This document shows positions 7,875 through 14,321 of a stretch of 14,321 nt of DNA, in pieces; position 1 is the stretch's first letter, and every line of letters starts with the position of its first letter. The position numbers and the translations under genes are program-made. The stretch covers positions 1-14,321 of the forward strand of contig JBBINX010000063.1 in assembly GCA_037443685.1 (NCBI GenBank), written 5' to 3'. The notes beneath the pieces are model-generated. The model saw only the letters and a list, made by a program, of their open reading frames with translations, did not search any database and was not told where the DNA came from. Origin of the DNA: JAHJRJ01 sp037443685. Its GTDB lineage: Bacteria; Bacteroidota; Ignavibacteria; UBA10030; BY39.

Positions 7875-8261
7875 TTAACTATCTCTGAATTCATCTAAAA
7901 TATTTTTTCGGAGCAGCATAAGAATTGCTGCTTGAGGAACGATGAGATATTTTTTCGATTCGTATTCAATTTCGATTGCCTGGTCTTTGACGAAGAGTGC
8001 GTAGTCACCTTCTTCAGCTTGAAGTGGAATATATTTAACCGGATCTTTTGGAGTTGTTGACCACGGCTCTTGATCGATAAATTGAGGATTCGGGACAGGA
8101 TAACCGGGTCCTACTTTAACAATATAACCGCCTTGCACTTTTTCTTTTTCCTTTATATTCGGTGGTAAGTACAAACCATGCTCGGTTTTATCTTTGTCGC
8201 TTTCAGGTGCGATAAGAACTTTATCGCCAATTACGATTATTTTGTTGTTTTTAAACTTCAT
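7875..8261 (-). CDS. Divergent GroES-like (cpn10) co-chaperonin family protein
   Basis: 128 residues, about 30 longer than ordinary GroES. The cpn10 pattern is visible: IGDKVLIAPE (11-20), a mobile-loop-like segment KTEHGLYLPP (25-34), VQGGYIVKVGPG (42-53), EEGDYALFVKDQAIEIEY (83-100), and YLIVPQAAILMLLR near the end. The extra length is an insertion (about 55-80, rich in Pro, Asp and Trp) between the GPG turn and the EEGD strand, the position where GroES has a short linker. No groEL gene is adjacent, so this may be an auxiliary co-chaperonin or a cpn10-fold protein with another role. It is transcribed away from the 611-base intergenic region and converges on the aldehyde dehydrogenase gene. 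The fold is fairly sure; the partner is not. Confidence 0.75.
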   Translation of the reverse strand: MKFKNNKIIVIGDKVLIAPESDKDKTEHGLYLPPNIKEKEKVQGGYIVKVGPGYPVPNPQFIDQEPWSTTPKDPVKYIPLQAEEGDYALFVKDQAIEIEYESKKYLIVPQAAILMLLRKNILDEFRDS

Positions 8262-8592
8262 TCTGTAAAAATATACAAAATATTTTATTGAAAAGCTTCC
8301 ATTAACTCTGCATCATTAATTTAGTTAAACTGGTAGGCGAGTATTTTCCACCCAAAATATTTAAACACCGATTCTATATACGATCTATTTTCATAAAGCC
8401 AATTAACAAAAATATTTGATTATATATCTGGTTATGTGATTGTTTCAATTTTTTTAATTTCTACAATTCACTAGTTTCCCGTTACAAGAATAAATTCCGT
8501 GGATATAATTTCCTTTGAGTTCTCTTTCGAATCGATTGAAAATATTTTTAGGTATGTAGTCCATATTTTACGTAAATATTGTTTTCCCTTGA

Positions 8593-8628
8593 TTCATTTT
8601 GAGTCTTATTTGTTTCACTCAAAATGAA
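8593..8628. repeat. Perfect 12-bp inverted repeat with 12-base loop
   Basis: Arms TTCATTTTGAGT (8593-8604) and ACTCAAAATGAA (8617-8628) are exact reverse complements separated by 12 bases. No T-run follows on either strand, so it does not look like an intrinsic terminator. An operator for a dimeric regulator or an RNA hairpin in a long leader are both possible. Confidence 0.6.
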
Positions 8629-8814
8629 CAAAATATTTCTAATATTTATCCGATAACCAATCCGTTAGCTAAAGGACTAAATTGTGTGCTTTCGTTCAAA
8701 TCGATTTTTTGGTTTTTCGTTATAAGTGTTTATTTATAAATAGTTTATAGTCTTTATTATTTTCTAATCGGGACAATAACGATCGCAATAAAAATAAGAA
8801 TTATCACTCGATAG

Positions 8815-8843
8815 TTGAAAATGTTGTTAATTATTGCTAATAT
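8815..8843 (+). promoter_or_regulatory. Promoter-like element of DUF362 copy A
   Basis: TTGAAA (8815-8820), a 17-base spacer, then TAATAT (8838-8843), with AAAAT continuing. The element ends 29 bases before the ATG at 8873. The same arrangement occurs at exactly the same distance upstream of copy B (10941-10969), which supports function beyond a chance match in AT-rich DNA. The sigma factor preference of the host is unknown. Confidence 0.45.
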
Positions 8844-8872
8844 AAAATCAAAAATATATCATAGGTGTCGTA

Positions 8873-10921
8873 ATGAATATGCATCAAGACTCAAATAACT
8901 TTAAAAAGAAATATTGGTTTCTTGGATTTTTTGCATTGATTTGGCTTCTTATCCGAAGCGGCGAGAATCCGAGACGGCTTACATATCCTTGTCAGCAGGC
9001 AGCTTTTCCACTCGCCGTTAATTGGGCACTCGCCTTCGTAGCGTTTGTTGCCGGAAATATTTTATTACGAAAATTTTTTAAAGCCTCTCCTTTTGTTATT
9101 TTAATAAGTGGAATTGTTTGGTTTACTGTGTCGCTGCCGGGAGATTCTACAGCAGGTATAACAAATTTAATTCGCCCGCCGGTCTGGGAAGTTCCAAATC
9201 CAATTTCGAAAGTATTTGTATTGGATTCTATTCCAGCTACAAAAGGTTCACTCGCCGTAGGAAATGCTACCGTCCCCGATTCGTTTCTAGTTGATCCTGC
9301 AATGGATACTCTCTGTTTGATGCTTAAATTGAGAGGCGTTAATCTTCATCGGACCTCGACTCATGCGGATGGAATTGTAGGTTCAAACAACATTGTGATA
9401 ATAAAAGGAAATTTTCAGTGGACTGGTAAGGTCACTACGAACACAGACCGCATCAAGGGATTGATCTGGCAAATCTTGAACCATCCAGACGGGTTCACAG
9501 GTGAAATTATCGTTTGCGATAACACGCAGGGATATTTTATCGATCAGAATGATAATAATTCGGAAGACACAGCCCAGTCTATCGTCAATGTCGTCAGTAC
9601 GTTCCGAGCAAAAGGCTACCCTGTATTTTTAAGAGATTGGAAAAACATTACTAATGTGAATGGTTTAGAATACAATCAAGGAAATTATAATGATAGCTAT
9701 ATCTATGAACCTTCTACAAAAATATCTTATCCTAAGTTTCGTTCTTCATCGGGTAAGTATTTAATATCCCTCCGCTATGGTATCTGGGACTCTCTCACAG
9801 CGACCTACGATTCGTCGCGTCTTTGTCTCATTAATTTCCCAGTTCTTAAGCATCACGGAATGTCGGGTGCGACTGAAGCTATTAAAAATTGGATTGGTGT
9901 AATGACTATAGCACAAGCAAATGAGCGATACGGCGGCTGGACAGCAATGCACTATAATTATCTCTTTAACCAGTATGCTCTTGTCTCGAGGATAATGGCA
10001 GTAACGTATCCACGGCTTTCTATTGTTGATGCAGCATGGACATCGGCAGCAGGGAATACAACTCCGGATTATGTCGTGAATACTAAAGTGCTGCTCGCAT
10101 CAACTGATCCTGTAGCGGTATCGTGGTATGCAGCTAAATTTGTTCTTACTCCCGTTGCGTACAATAAATCAGAAACTAATCCTGATTTACCGGGTGGAAA
10201 ATACAACGTAACTTTGACGAACTGGGCAAATTTTTTACGCGATTCTGCAGGACTTCCATGTACTAAGGATTCTACCAAAATTTCTGTCTTTAGTCGGGAA
10301 AATTTACCTGATTTACCTATTCAACTTCTTTCACTAAGCGCTGTGTTAAATGATACCTGCAATGGTGTTATTATTACGTGGTCCACCCTCAGTGAGATAA
10401 ATAACTACGGCTTTTATGTAGAGCGACGCTTAGCTGACGAGCCAGCATTCATTACAGTCGAAAATAGCTTTATTCCGGGACATGGAACAACCTTGGAGCC
10501 TCAAACTTATACTTTTATTGACACAACAATCGTCATACCCGGAACCTATCACTATCGATTAAGACAAATAGATACTGACGGACTTGTCCATTACACTCAT
10601 CACGTAGTAGTCCTATTCTATCCGAATAAAGTAACAGAGGGTAAATATTCCCCTACCGTATTTAAGTTAAGCCAGAATTATCCAAATCCGTTTAATCCAA
10701 CGACTCTAATCAATTTTAGTCTGGGAATTTCCGGTTACACAACACTGAAAGTTTATAACTTAGCGGGACAGGAAGTAGCAACGTTATTCGACCGATACGG
10801 TGAAGGTGGCAGAATTTATTCAGTATATTTTGATGCAGCGAACCTATCAAGTGGTATATTTTACTACAAACTCGTTTGTGGAAACGATGTAGAAGTGCGT
10901 AAGCTGATACTACTAAAATAA
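8873..10921 (+). CDS. Membrane-anchored DUF362 protein with T9SS sorting tail (copy A)
   Basis: 682 residues. Three hydrophobic segments (about 14-28, 45-65, 73-88) follow a Lys-rich N-terminus; YPCQQAAF (38-45) lies between the first two. With the N-terminus inside, the rest faces the periplasm. A DUF362-type domain spans about 125-425, recognised by NFPVLKHHGMSGATEAIKNW (321-340) and ASTDPVAVSWYAAK (409-422); the family's function is not established, and no 4Fe-4S cysteine motif is present. After about residue 480 comes a beta domain with ITWST...NNYGFYVER and YRLRQIDTDG, then a type A T9SS sorting tail (597-682) with QNYPNPFNPTT, VYNLAGQEVATL and a Lys-Leu-Ile-Leu-Leu-Lys end. Combining a multi-span N-terminus with an outer-membrane sorting tail is unusual. 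ATG 8873 is preferred over 8879 because copy B has the equivalent start. Confidence 0.85.
   Translation: MNMHQDSNNFKKKYWFLGFFALIWLLIRSGENPRRLTYPCQQAAFPLAVNWALAFVAFVAGNILLRKFFKASPFVILISGIVWFTVSLPGDSTAGITNLIRPPVWEVPNPISKVFVLDSIPATKGSLAVGNATVPDSFLVDPAMDTLCLMLKLRGVNLHRTSTHADGIVGSNNIVIIKGNFQWTGKVTTNTDRIKGLIWQILNHPDGFTGEIIVCDNTQGYFIDQNDNNSEDTAQSIVNVVSTFRAKGYPVFLRDWKNITNVNGLEYNQGNYNDSYIYEPSTKISYPKFRSSSGKYLISLRYGIWDSLTATYDSSRLCLINFPVLKHHGMSGATEAIKNWIGVMTIAQANERYGGWTAMHYNYLFNQYALVSRIMAVTYPRLSIVDAAWTSAAGNTTPDYVVNTKVLLASTDPVAVSWYAAKFVLTPVAYNKSETNPDLPGGKYNVTLTNWANFLRDSAGLPCTKDSTKISVFSRENLPDLPIQLLSLSAVLNDTCNGVIITWSTLSEINNYGFYVERRLADEPAFITVENSFIPGHGTTLEPQTYTFIDTTIVIPGTYHYRLRQIDTDGLVHYTHHVVVLFYPNKVTEGKYSPTVFKLSQNYPNPFNPTTLINFSLGISGYTTLKVYNLAGQEVATLFDRYGEGGRIYSVYFDAANLSSGIFYYKLVCGNDVEVRKLILLK
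9926..10225 (+). repeat. 300-base tract identical to 12052-12351 (copy A side)
   Basis: Every base of this tract matches the second DUF362 gene at offset 2126. It encodes residues 352-451, including the STDPVA motif. Sequence just outside is clearly diverged: the 30 or so bases before it differ at many positions, and a mismatch occurs at 10226. A sharp block of perfect identity in otherwise diverged paralogs is the pattern expected of recent gene conversion. Confidence 0.9.
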
Positions 10922-10940
10922 ATCATTTTACATTTAATAC

Positions 10941-10969
10941 TTGAATATCTTTAGAATATATGCTATTAT
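10941..10969 (+). promoter_or_regulatory. Promoter-like element of DUF362 copy B
   Basis: TTGAAT (10941-10946), a 17-base spacer, then TATTAT (10964-10969), with AAAAT following, in the 77-base gap between the two DUF362 genes. It lies 2126 bases from the matching element of copy A, the same offset as the coding regions, so the duplicated unit seems to include its promoter and copy B could be transcribed on its own. Confidence 0.45.
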
Positions 10970-10998
10970 AAAATTGAAGATGAGTTATACTTGTCATT

Positions 10999-13200
10999 AT
11001 GAATATACATCGAAATTCAATAAAATCTAATCGAAAATATTGGTTCATTGGTCTTTTCGCTCTTCTATGGCTCCTTATCCGAAGCGGCGAGAATCCGAAA
11101 CGGCTTACGTATCCTTGTCAGCAGGCAGCTTTTCCACTCGCCTTTAATTCGGTGCTCGCCTTTATAGCATTTATTACCGGAAGTATTTTATTACGGAAAT
11201 TTGTGAAAGCCTCTCCTTTTGTTATTCTAATAAGTGGTATTATCTGGTTCACGGTGTCGCAGCCGGGAGATTCGACTGCAGGTATAACAAGTGTAATTCG
11301 TCCACCGGTCTGGGAAGTTCCAAATCCAATTTCGAAAGTATTTGTATTGGATTCTATTCCTGCTACAAAAGGCTCACTCGCTGCGGGAAATGCTACAGTA
11401 CCCGACTCGTGTCTGGTTGATCCTGCGATGGATACCCTTTGTTTGATGCTCGCTGCAAAAGGAATACCGATACATAAAACTAATGCACAACCAAACGGAA
11501 TTGTAGGTTCAAACAATGTCGTGATAATAAAGGGAAATTTTCAATGGACCGGAAAAGTGGTTACAAGCACCGACCGCATCAAGGGTTTGATCTGGCAGAT
11601 ATTGAACCATCCGGCAGGGTTCACAGGTGAAATCATCGTATGCGATAATACGCAGGGATATTTTATCGACCAGAATGATAATAATTCGGAAGACCCAGCT
11701 CAGTCTATAGTTAACGTCGTTAGTACATTCCGAGCAAAAGGGTATCCTGTATATTTGAGAGATTGGAAGAACCTTATGTATGTTGCCGGTGTGGAGTATA
11801 ATCAGGGGAACTACAATGATTGTTATATTTATGAACCTTCAACCAAAATATCTTACCCCAAGTTTCGTTCCTCATCGGGAAAGTATTTAATATCCCTCCG
11901 CTATGGTATTTGGGACTCTCTTGCTTTAGTGTATGATTCTGCGCGTCTGTGTTTAATAAATTTTCCTGTTCTTAAGCATCACGGTATGTCAGGTGCAACA
12001 ATAGCAGTAAAGAATTGGATAGGTGTGATGACCACAGAATGGGCAGATGTACGATACGGCGGCTGGACAGCAATGCACTATAATTATCTCTTTAACCAGT
12101 ATGCTCTTGTCTCGAGGATAATGGCAGTAACGTATCCACGGCTTTCTATTGTTGATGCAGCATGGACATCGGCAGCAGGGAATACAACTCCGGATTATGT
12201 CGTGAATACTAAAGTGCTGCTCGCATCAACTGATCCTGTAGCGGTATCGTGGTATGCAGCTAAATTTGTTCTTACTCCCGTTGCGTACAATAAATCAGAA
12301 ACTAATCCTGATTTACCGGGTGGAAAATACAACGTAACTTTGACGAACTGGACAAATTTTTTACGCGACTCTGCAGGACTTCCCTGCACTAAGGATTCTA
12401 CTAAAATTTCTGTTTATGGACGAAAAAATTTAATCCTGACATCTCTGCCTGCTGTTCCCCAGTTACTCTCACCAGCAAATGGCTCAACAAACCAATCAAT
12501 AATTTTGAATTTACGCTGGAATGACGCCGCTTCTGCAATGTCTTACCATTTACAATTATCCGCTGATTCGCTTTTTACAAGTAGGTTAATAGACGACTCA
12601 ACGCTATCTGTGACAACTTATCGTGTAGAAGGATTATCACAGTCGGCCACATATTATTGGCGTGTCCGTGCAAAAAATGTTGCAGGGTGGAGCGGATATT
12701 CACTCCGCTGGAAATTCACAACAGGGAATTCAACCATACTTACTCTCCAAATTAATAAAGGGTGGAATCTTCTTTCAGTTCCAGTTATAGTAGATGATGC
12801 TTCGCTCGAAACCCTATTCCCGGATGCGATATCTAATGCATTTTCATACGATTCGACAAATTATAATATACGGGATTCACTTAATAATGGATACGGTTAT
12901 TGGATAAAATTTGGTTCTACTTCGCAGGTTCAAATCTCAGGTTTACCACGATTATTTGACACAATAAAAGTGTATCAGGGATGGAACTTGATTGGTTCGA
13001 TTTCGATACCAGTATCAGTATCGTCAATTACTAGTATTCCTTCCTCTATAGTAACAAGTGGTTTTTTTGGTTATTCGACACAATATGTAACGACTGACAC
13101 AATTTATCCAGGAGGAGGTTACTGGGTAAAAGTACTTCAAGCTGGCAAACTTGTAATTCCATCATCGCAACGTATCTCATCTGATTCAATAACAAAGTAA
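10999..13200 (+). CDS. Membrane-anchored DUF362 protein with FN3-like and GWNL C-terminal modules (copy B)
   Basis: 733 residues, a tandem paralog of the preceding gene. Residues 1 to about 475 align with copy A without gaps: the same three hydrophobic segments, the YPCQQAAF loop, and the DUF362 motifs NFPVLKHHGMSGAT (321-334) and ASTDPVAV (409-416). The C-terminal part is unrelated to copy A. It has an FN3-like domain (about 485-578; SPANGSTNQS, YYWRVRAKN) and a terminal module of two related halves (581-733: GWNLLSVP...GYWIKF, then GWNLIGSI...GYWVKV) that matches the end of the M14 peptidase at 1532-4399. No T9SS tail is present. If DUF362 is periplasmic, the modules would be too, unless another route exports them. 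Molecular function is unknown. The ATG at 10999 matches the copy A start and has no Shine-Dalgarno sequence. Confidence 0.85.
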   Translation: MNIHRNSIKSNRKYWFIGLFALLWLLIRSGENPKRLTYPCQQAAFPLAFNSVLAFIAFITGSILLRKFVKASPFVILISGIIWFTVSQPGDSTAGITSVIRPPVWEVPNPISKVFVLDSIPATKGSLAAGNATVPDSCLVDPAMDTLCLMLAAKGIPIHKTNAQPNGIVGSNNVVIIKGNFQWTGKVVTSTDRIKGLIWQILNHPAGFTGEIIVCDNTQGYFIDQNDNNSEDPAQSIVNVVSTFRAKGYPVYLRDWKNLMYVAGVEYNQGNYNDCYIYEPSTKISYPKFRSSSGKYLISLRYGIWDSLALVYDSARLCLINFPVLKHHGMSGATIAVKNWIGVMTTEWADVRYGGWTAMHYNYLFNQYALVSRIMAVTYPRLSIVDAAWTSAAGNTTPDYVVNTKVLLASTDPVAVSWYAAKFVLTPVAYNKSETNPDLPGGKYNVTLTNWTNFLRDSAGLPCTKDSTKISVYGRKNLILTSLPAVPQLLSPANGSTNQSIILNLRWNDAASAMSYHLQLSADSLFTSRLIDDSTLSVTTYRVEGLSQSATYYWRVRAKNVAGWSGYSLRWKFTTGNSTILTLQINKGWNLLSVPVIVDDASLETLFPDAISNAFSYDSTNYNIRDSLNNGYGYWIKFGSTSQVQISGLPRLFDTIKVYQGWNLIGSISIPVSVSSITSIPSSIVTSGFFGYSTQYVTTDTIYPGGGYWVKVLQAGKLVIPSSQRISSDSITK
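12052..12351 (+). repeat. 300-base tract identical to 9926-10225 (copy B side)
   Basis: Second member of the identical pair, in the same reading frame and at the same residue numbers (352-451). The first mismatch downstream is at 12352 (A, versus G in copy A), which gives Thr in place of Ala. Further scattered mismatches follow. Confidence 0.9.
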
Positions 13201-13238
13201 ACATTTAAATAAAAAGAAGTGTAAACAAATACAAAAAT

Positions 13239-13751
13239 ATGCAAACGGGACAAGGAAGTTCAGGAAATAATTCTAAAGAAGGAACGTAAAAATTTCATCA
13301 ATGTATCAGAGAGGTTGATGTTTCTATTAATAATGGAAATTTTGTTAAAGTTAGGGAATATTTAGCTGAAGCAAAAGAAATGGAGCCCTTGAATCCATAC
13401 TTGAAAGCCTTTGAAGAACAAATACAATATTTAAAAGAAACCCCACACCTTTACAAAAAAAAGTTGAGGGTAGCCTATGAGTAACCACCGATAAATTTGT
13501 TCAAACGGTTCAACAGACAAACGATATTATTGTTCCATCTGATAAAACGATTCATAACACGATAGAAAACGAGTTTAAAGAAAAATTCACACAAGAACTT
13601 CACAACGCCGAGTGGAATGCTGCACAAAAACTCAAACAATTCGAAATAAACAGGAATGCTTTCCTACAATTACTTGAGAGGGAATTCAAAGCAGTATGTC
13701 AAACCCAATGAAATTAAAAGGTTAGCCGAAATTGAAAAACGATTCATATAA
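13239..13751 (+). pseudogene. Degenerate gene: helical-repeat and charged helical segments in broken frames
   Basis: Three protein-like stretches lie in different frames. The first starts at ATG 13239, meets TAA at 13287-13289, then stays open in the same frame to TAA 13482-13484. It reads like one tetratricopeptide-type unit (VSINNGNFVKVREYLAEAKE, followed by MEPLNPYLKAFEEQIQYLKE). A second frame (13481-13711) encodes a charged, probably helical stretch (IENEFKEKFTQELHNAEWNA) that follows a TGA at 13478. Near 13690 the sense moves back to the first frame (KQYVKPNEIKRLAEIEKRFI) and stops at TAA 13749-13751. Together these look like a former N-terminal repeat plus linker of a signalling protein whose receiver domain follows at 13789. 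Several independent lesions argue for decay rather than one sequencing error, though errors cannot be excluded from sequence alone. Confidence 0.6.
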
Positions 13752-13788
13752 TTGACTAGCAAAAATCACAAGTATTATCTCTCATTAA

Positions 13789-14193
13789 ATCAAGTTTTTT
13801 TTAAAAAACAAAGGGAATATTCTTGTTATTGACGATGATGAGGTTTTACTACAGATAGTTAAAGATACAGCAATAGAGAATGGATTCGATGTTACTATGG
13901 TTATTGATATCGAGTGTGCATTCGAAAAACTAAAAAGCTGTGCTTTTAACCTGATACTATGTGATATAATGTTTCCCCGGGGTGACCTGAATGGTTTCAA
14001 GTTGTTCTCATCGGTACAGAAAATTCCTCACCTAAGAAAAATTCCTTTTATATTTATGAGTGCTTTCCAAGATGGATTAGTAATGCGTTCAGGTTTTCAA
14101 CTTGGCGCGAACGATTATATAACGAAACCATTCGACCTTGAGATTCTAGTCGCGGTGATTAAAGGGAAGTTAAAACACTATCGCTCACTTTAA
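13789..14193 (+). pseudogene. Two-component receiver (REC) domain lacking a start codon
   Basis: The frame 13789-14193 encodes a complete receiver domain. ILVIDDDE holds the acidic pair, LILCDIMFP the phospho-acceptor Asp, FIFMSAF the Ser/Thr switch, and ITKPF the conserved Lys, so phosphorylation chemistry looks intact. The frame opens after a TAA (13786-13788) with no ATG, GTG or TTG before the acidic residues; the first ATG (13897) would delete the first strand and acidic pocket. Just before the domain is a T8A6 run (13795-13808), a likely place for an indel that uncoupled it from the helical-repeat and linker segments upstream. No output domain follows; the gene ends shortly after the receiver. 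It is best read as the C-terminal end of the decayed gene at 13239-13751. A functional product from a non-standard start is possible but unsupported. Confidence 0.65.
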
Positions 14194-14247
14194 TATTTAT
14201 TTCGATTTAGGATTTCGCGTTATAAAAAAAATTAGAAACATTTTCAA

Positions 14248-14294
14248 GTTAAGATTAAGTGAAGATTTCACACAATTTGACTTAACAATTTTTT
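14248..14294 (+). terminator. Possible nested-hairpin terminator after the receiver frame
   Basis: GTTAAG (14248-14253) pairs with CTTAAC (14281-14286), enclosing an inner hairpin GTGAA-GAT-TTCAC (14259-14271). A run of six T follows at 14289-14294. The outer stem is short and AT-rich with unpaired bases between the stems, so this is a weak candidate. Confidence 0.3.
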
Positions 14295-14321
14295 AACACA
14301 GTTTCCGAACTCTAAAATCTC

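Larger units (their letters stand above)
8262..8872. other. 611-base AT-rich divergent intergenic region
   Basis: Lies between the minus-strand GroES-like gene and the first DUF362 gene, so it must hold promoters for both. No convincing coding frame was found on either strand. It contains a perfect 12-bp inverted repeat (8593-8628), a small palindrome TATAAA-TAG-TTTATA (8735-8749), seven AATATT palindromes (starting at 8279, 8356, 8411, 8541, 8575, 8632 and 8641), and a promoter-like element at its right end (8815-8843). Confidence 0.6.

Noticed and set aside
8735..8749. TATAAA-TAG-TTTATA palindrome as an operator
   Set aside because: Short, composed of A and T in very AT-rich spacer, and not repeated near copy B.
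10069..12389. Matching minus-strand open frames opposite both DUF362 genes
   Set aside because: They are near-identical only because the sense strands share the 300-base identical tract; no independent coding signal.
8873..13200. Ferredoxin-type iron-sulfur site in the DUF362 proteins
   Set aside because: Cysteines are scattered (YPCQ, DTLC, VCDN, RLCL, LPCT) with no CxxCxxC pattern.
13795..13809. Programmed frameshift at T8A6C (A AAA AAC-type heptamer) before the receiver domain
   Set aside because: The heptamer is in the receiver's own frame, which is closed by TAA at 13786. The frame that could reach the receiver by a -1 slip on the T-run opens only after TAG 13757 and has no start codon. 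Multiple other lesions upstream make decay simpler.
1..14321. CRISPR arrays, insertion sequences, integrase or attachment sites
   Set aside because: No direct-repeat/spacer arrays, transposase-like frames or terminal inverted repeats were seen; the only long repeat is the DUF362 duplication.

Overview
The window looks like a piece of an AT-rich genome from the Fibrobacteres-Chlorobi-Bacteroidetes (FCB) group, most likely an Ignavibacteria/Chlorobi-type lineage. The best evidence is the DUF362 protein at 8873-10921. It ends in a type IX secretion (T9SS) sorting tail with the QNYPNPFNPTT motif, preceded by a Trp-Ser...NNYGF...ER beta-domain that commonly comes before that tail in this group. 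Near-absence of Shine-Dalgarno sequences before the genes also fits. The taxon is an inference from motifs, not from a search.

Layout. 1-813 is the 3' part of a GspE/PilB-type secretion or pilus ATPase cut by the window edge, with a degenerate His box. A tRNA-Arg(UCG) gene (894-967) precedes tadA (1007-1498) and a large secreted M14 carboxypeptidase (1532-4399). A second tRNA-Arg (CCU, 4545-4617) precedes proS (4722-6419; two small GC-rich hairpins in its leader) and an aldehyde dehydrogenase that starts one base after proS ends (6421-7848). A divergent GroES-like gene lies on the minus strand (7875-8261). A 611-base AT-rich gap (8262-8872) carries a perfect 12-bp inverted repeat and several AATATT palindromes.

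The accessory part is a tandem duplication of a membrane-anchored DUF362 gene (8873-10921 and 10999-13200). The copies align without gaps at a constant offset of 2126 bases from a shared promoter-like element through about residue 475, and they include a 300-base tract with no mismatch. Past that point they have unrelated C-terminal ends: copy A has a T9SS sorting tail, and copy B has an FN3-like domain plus a two-fold 'GWNL...GYWxK' module. The same module closes the M14 peptidase about 8 kb away. This exchange of C-terminal surface modules on a homogenised core is the most interesting signal in the window.

The right end (13239-14193) holds a decayed gene: a helical-repeat segment, a charged helical segment and a two-component receiver domain lie in different frames, separated by stops, and the receiver has no usable start codon although its phosphorylation residues are intact. 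The housekeeping genes (tadA, proS, tRNAs) and the surface genes do not form an obvious single pathway. The surface proteins share an export theme (signal peptide or membrane anchor, Ig-like/FN3-like domains, C-terminal modules).
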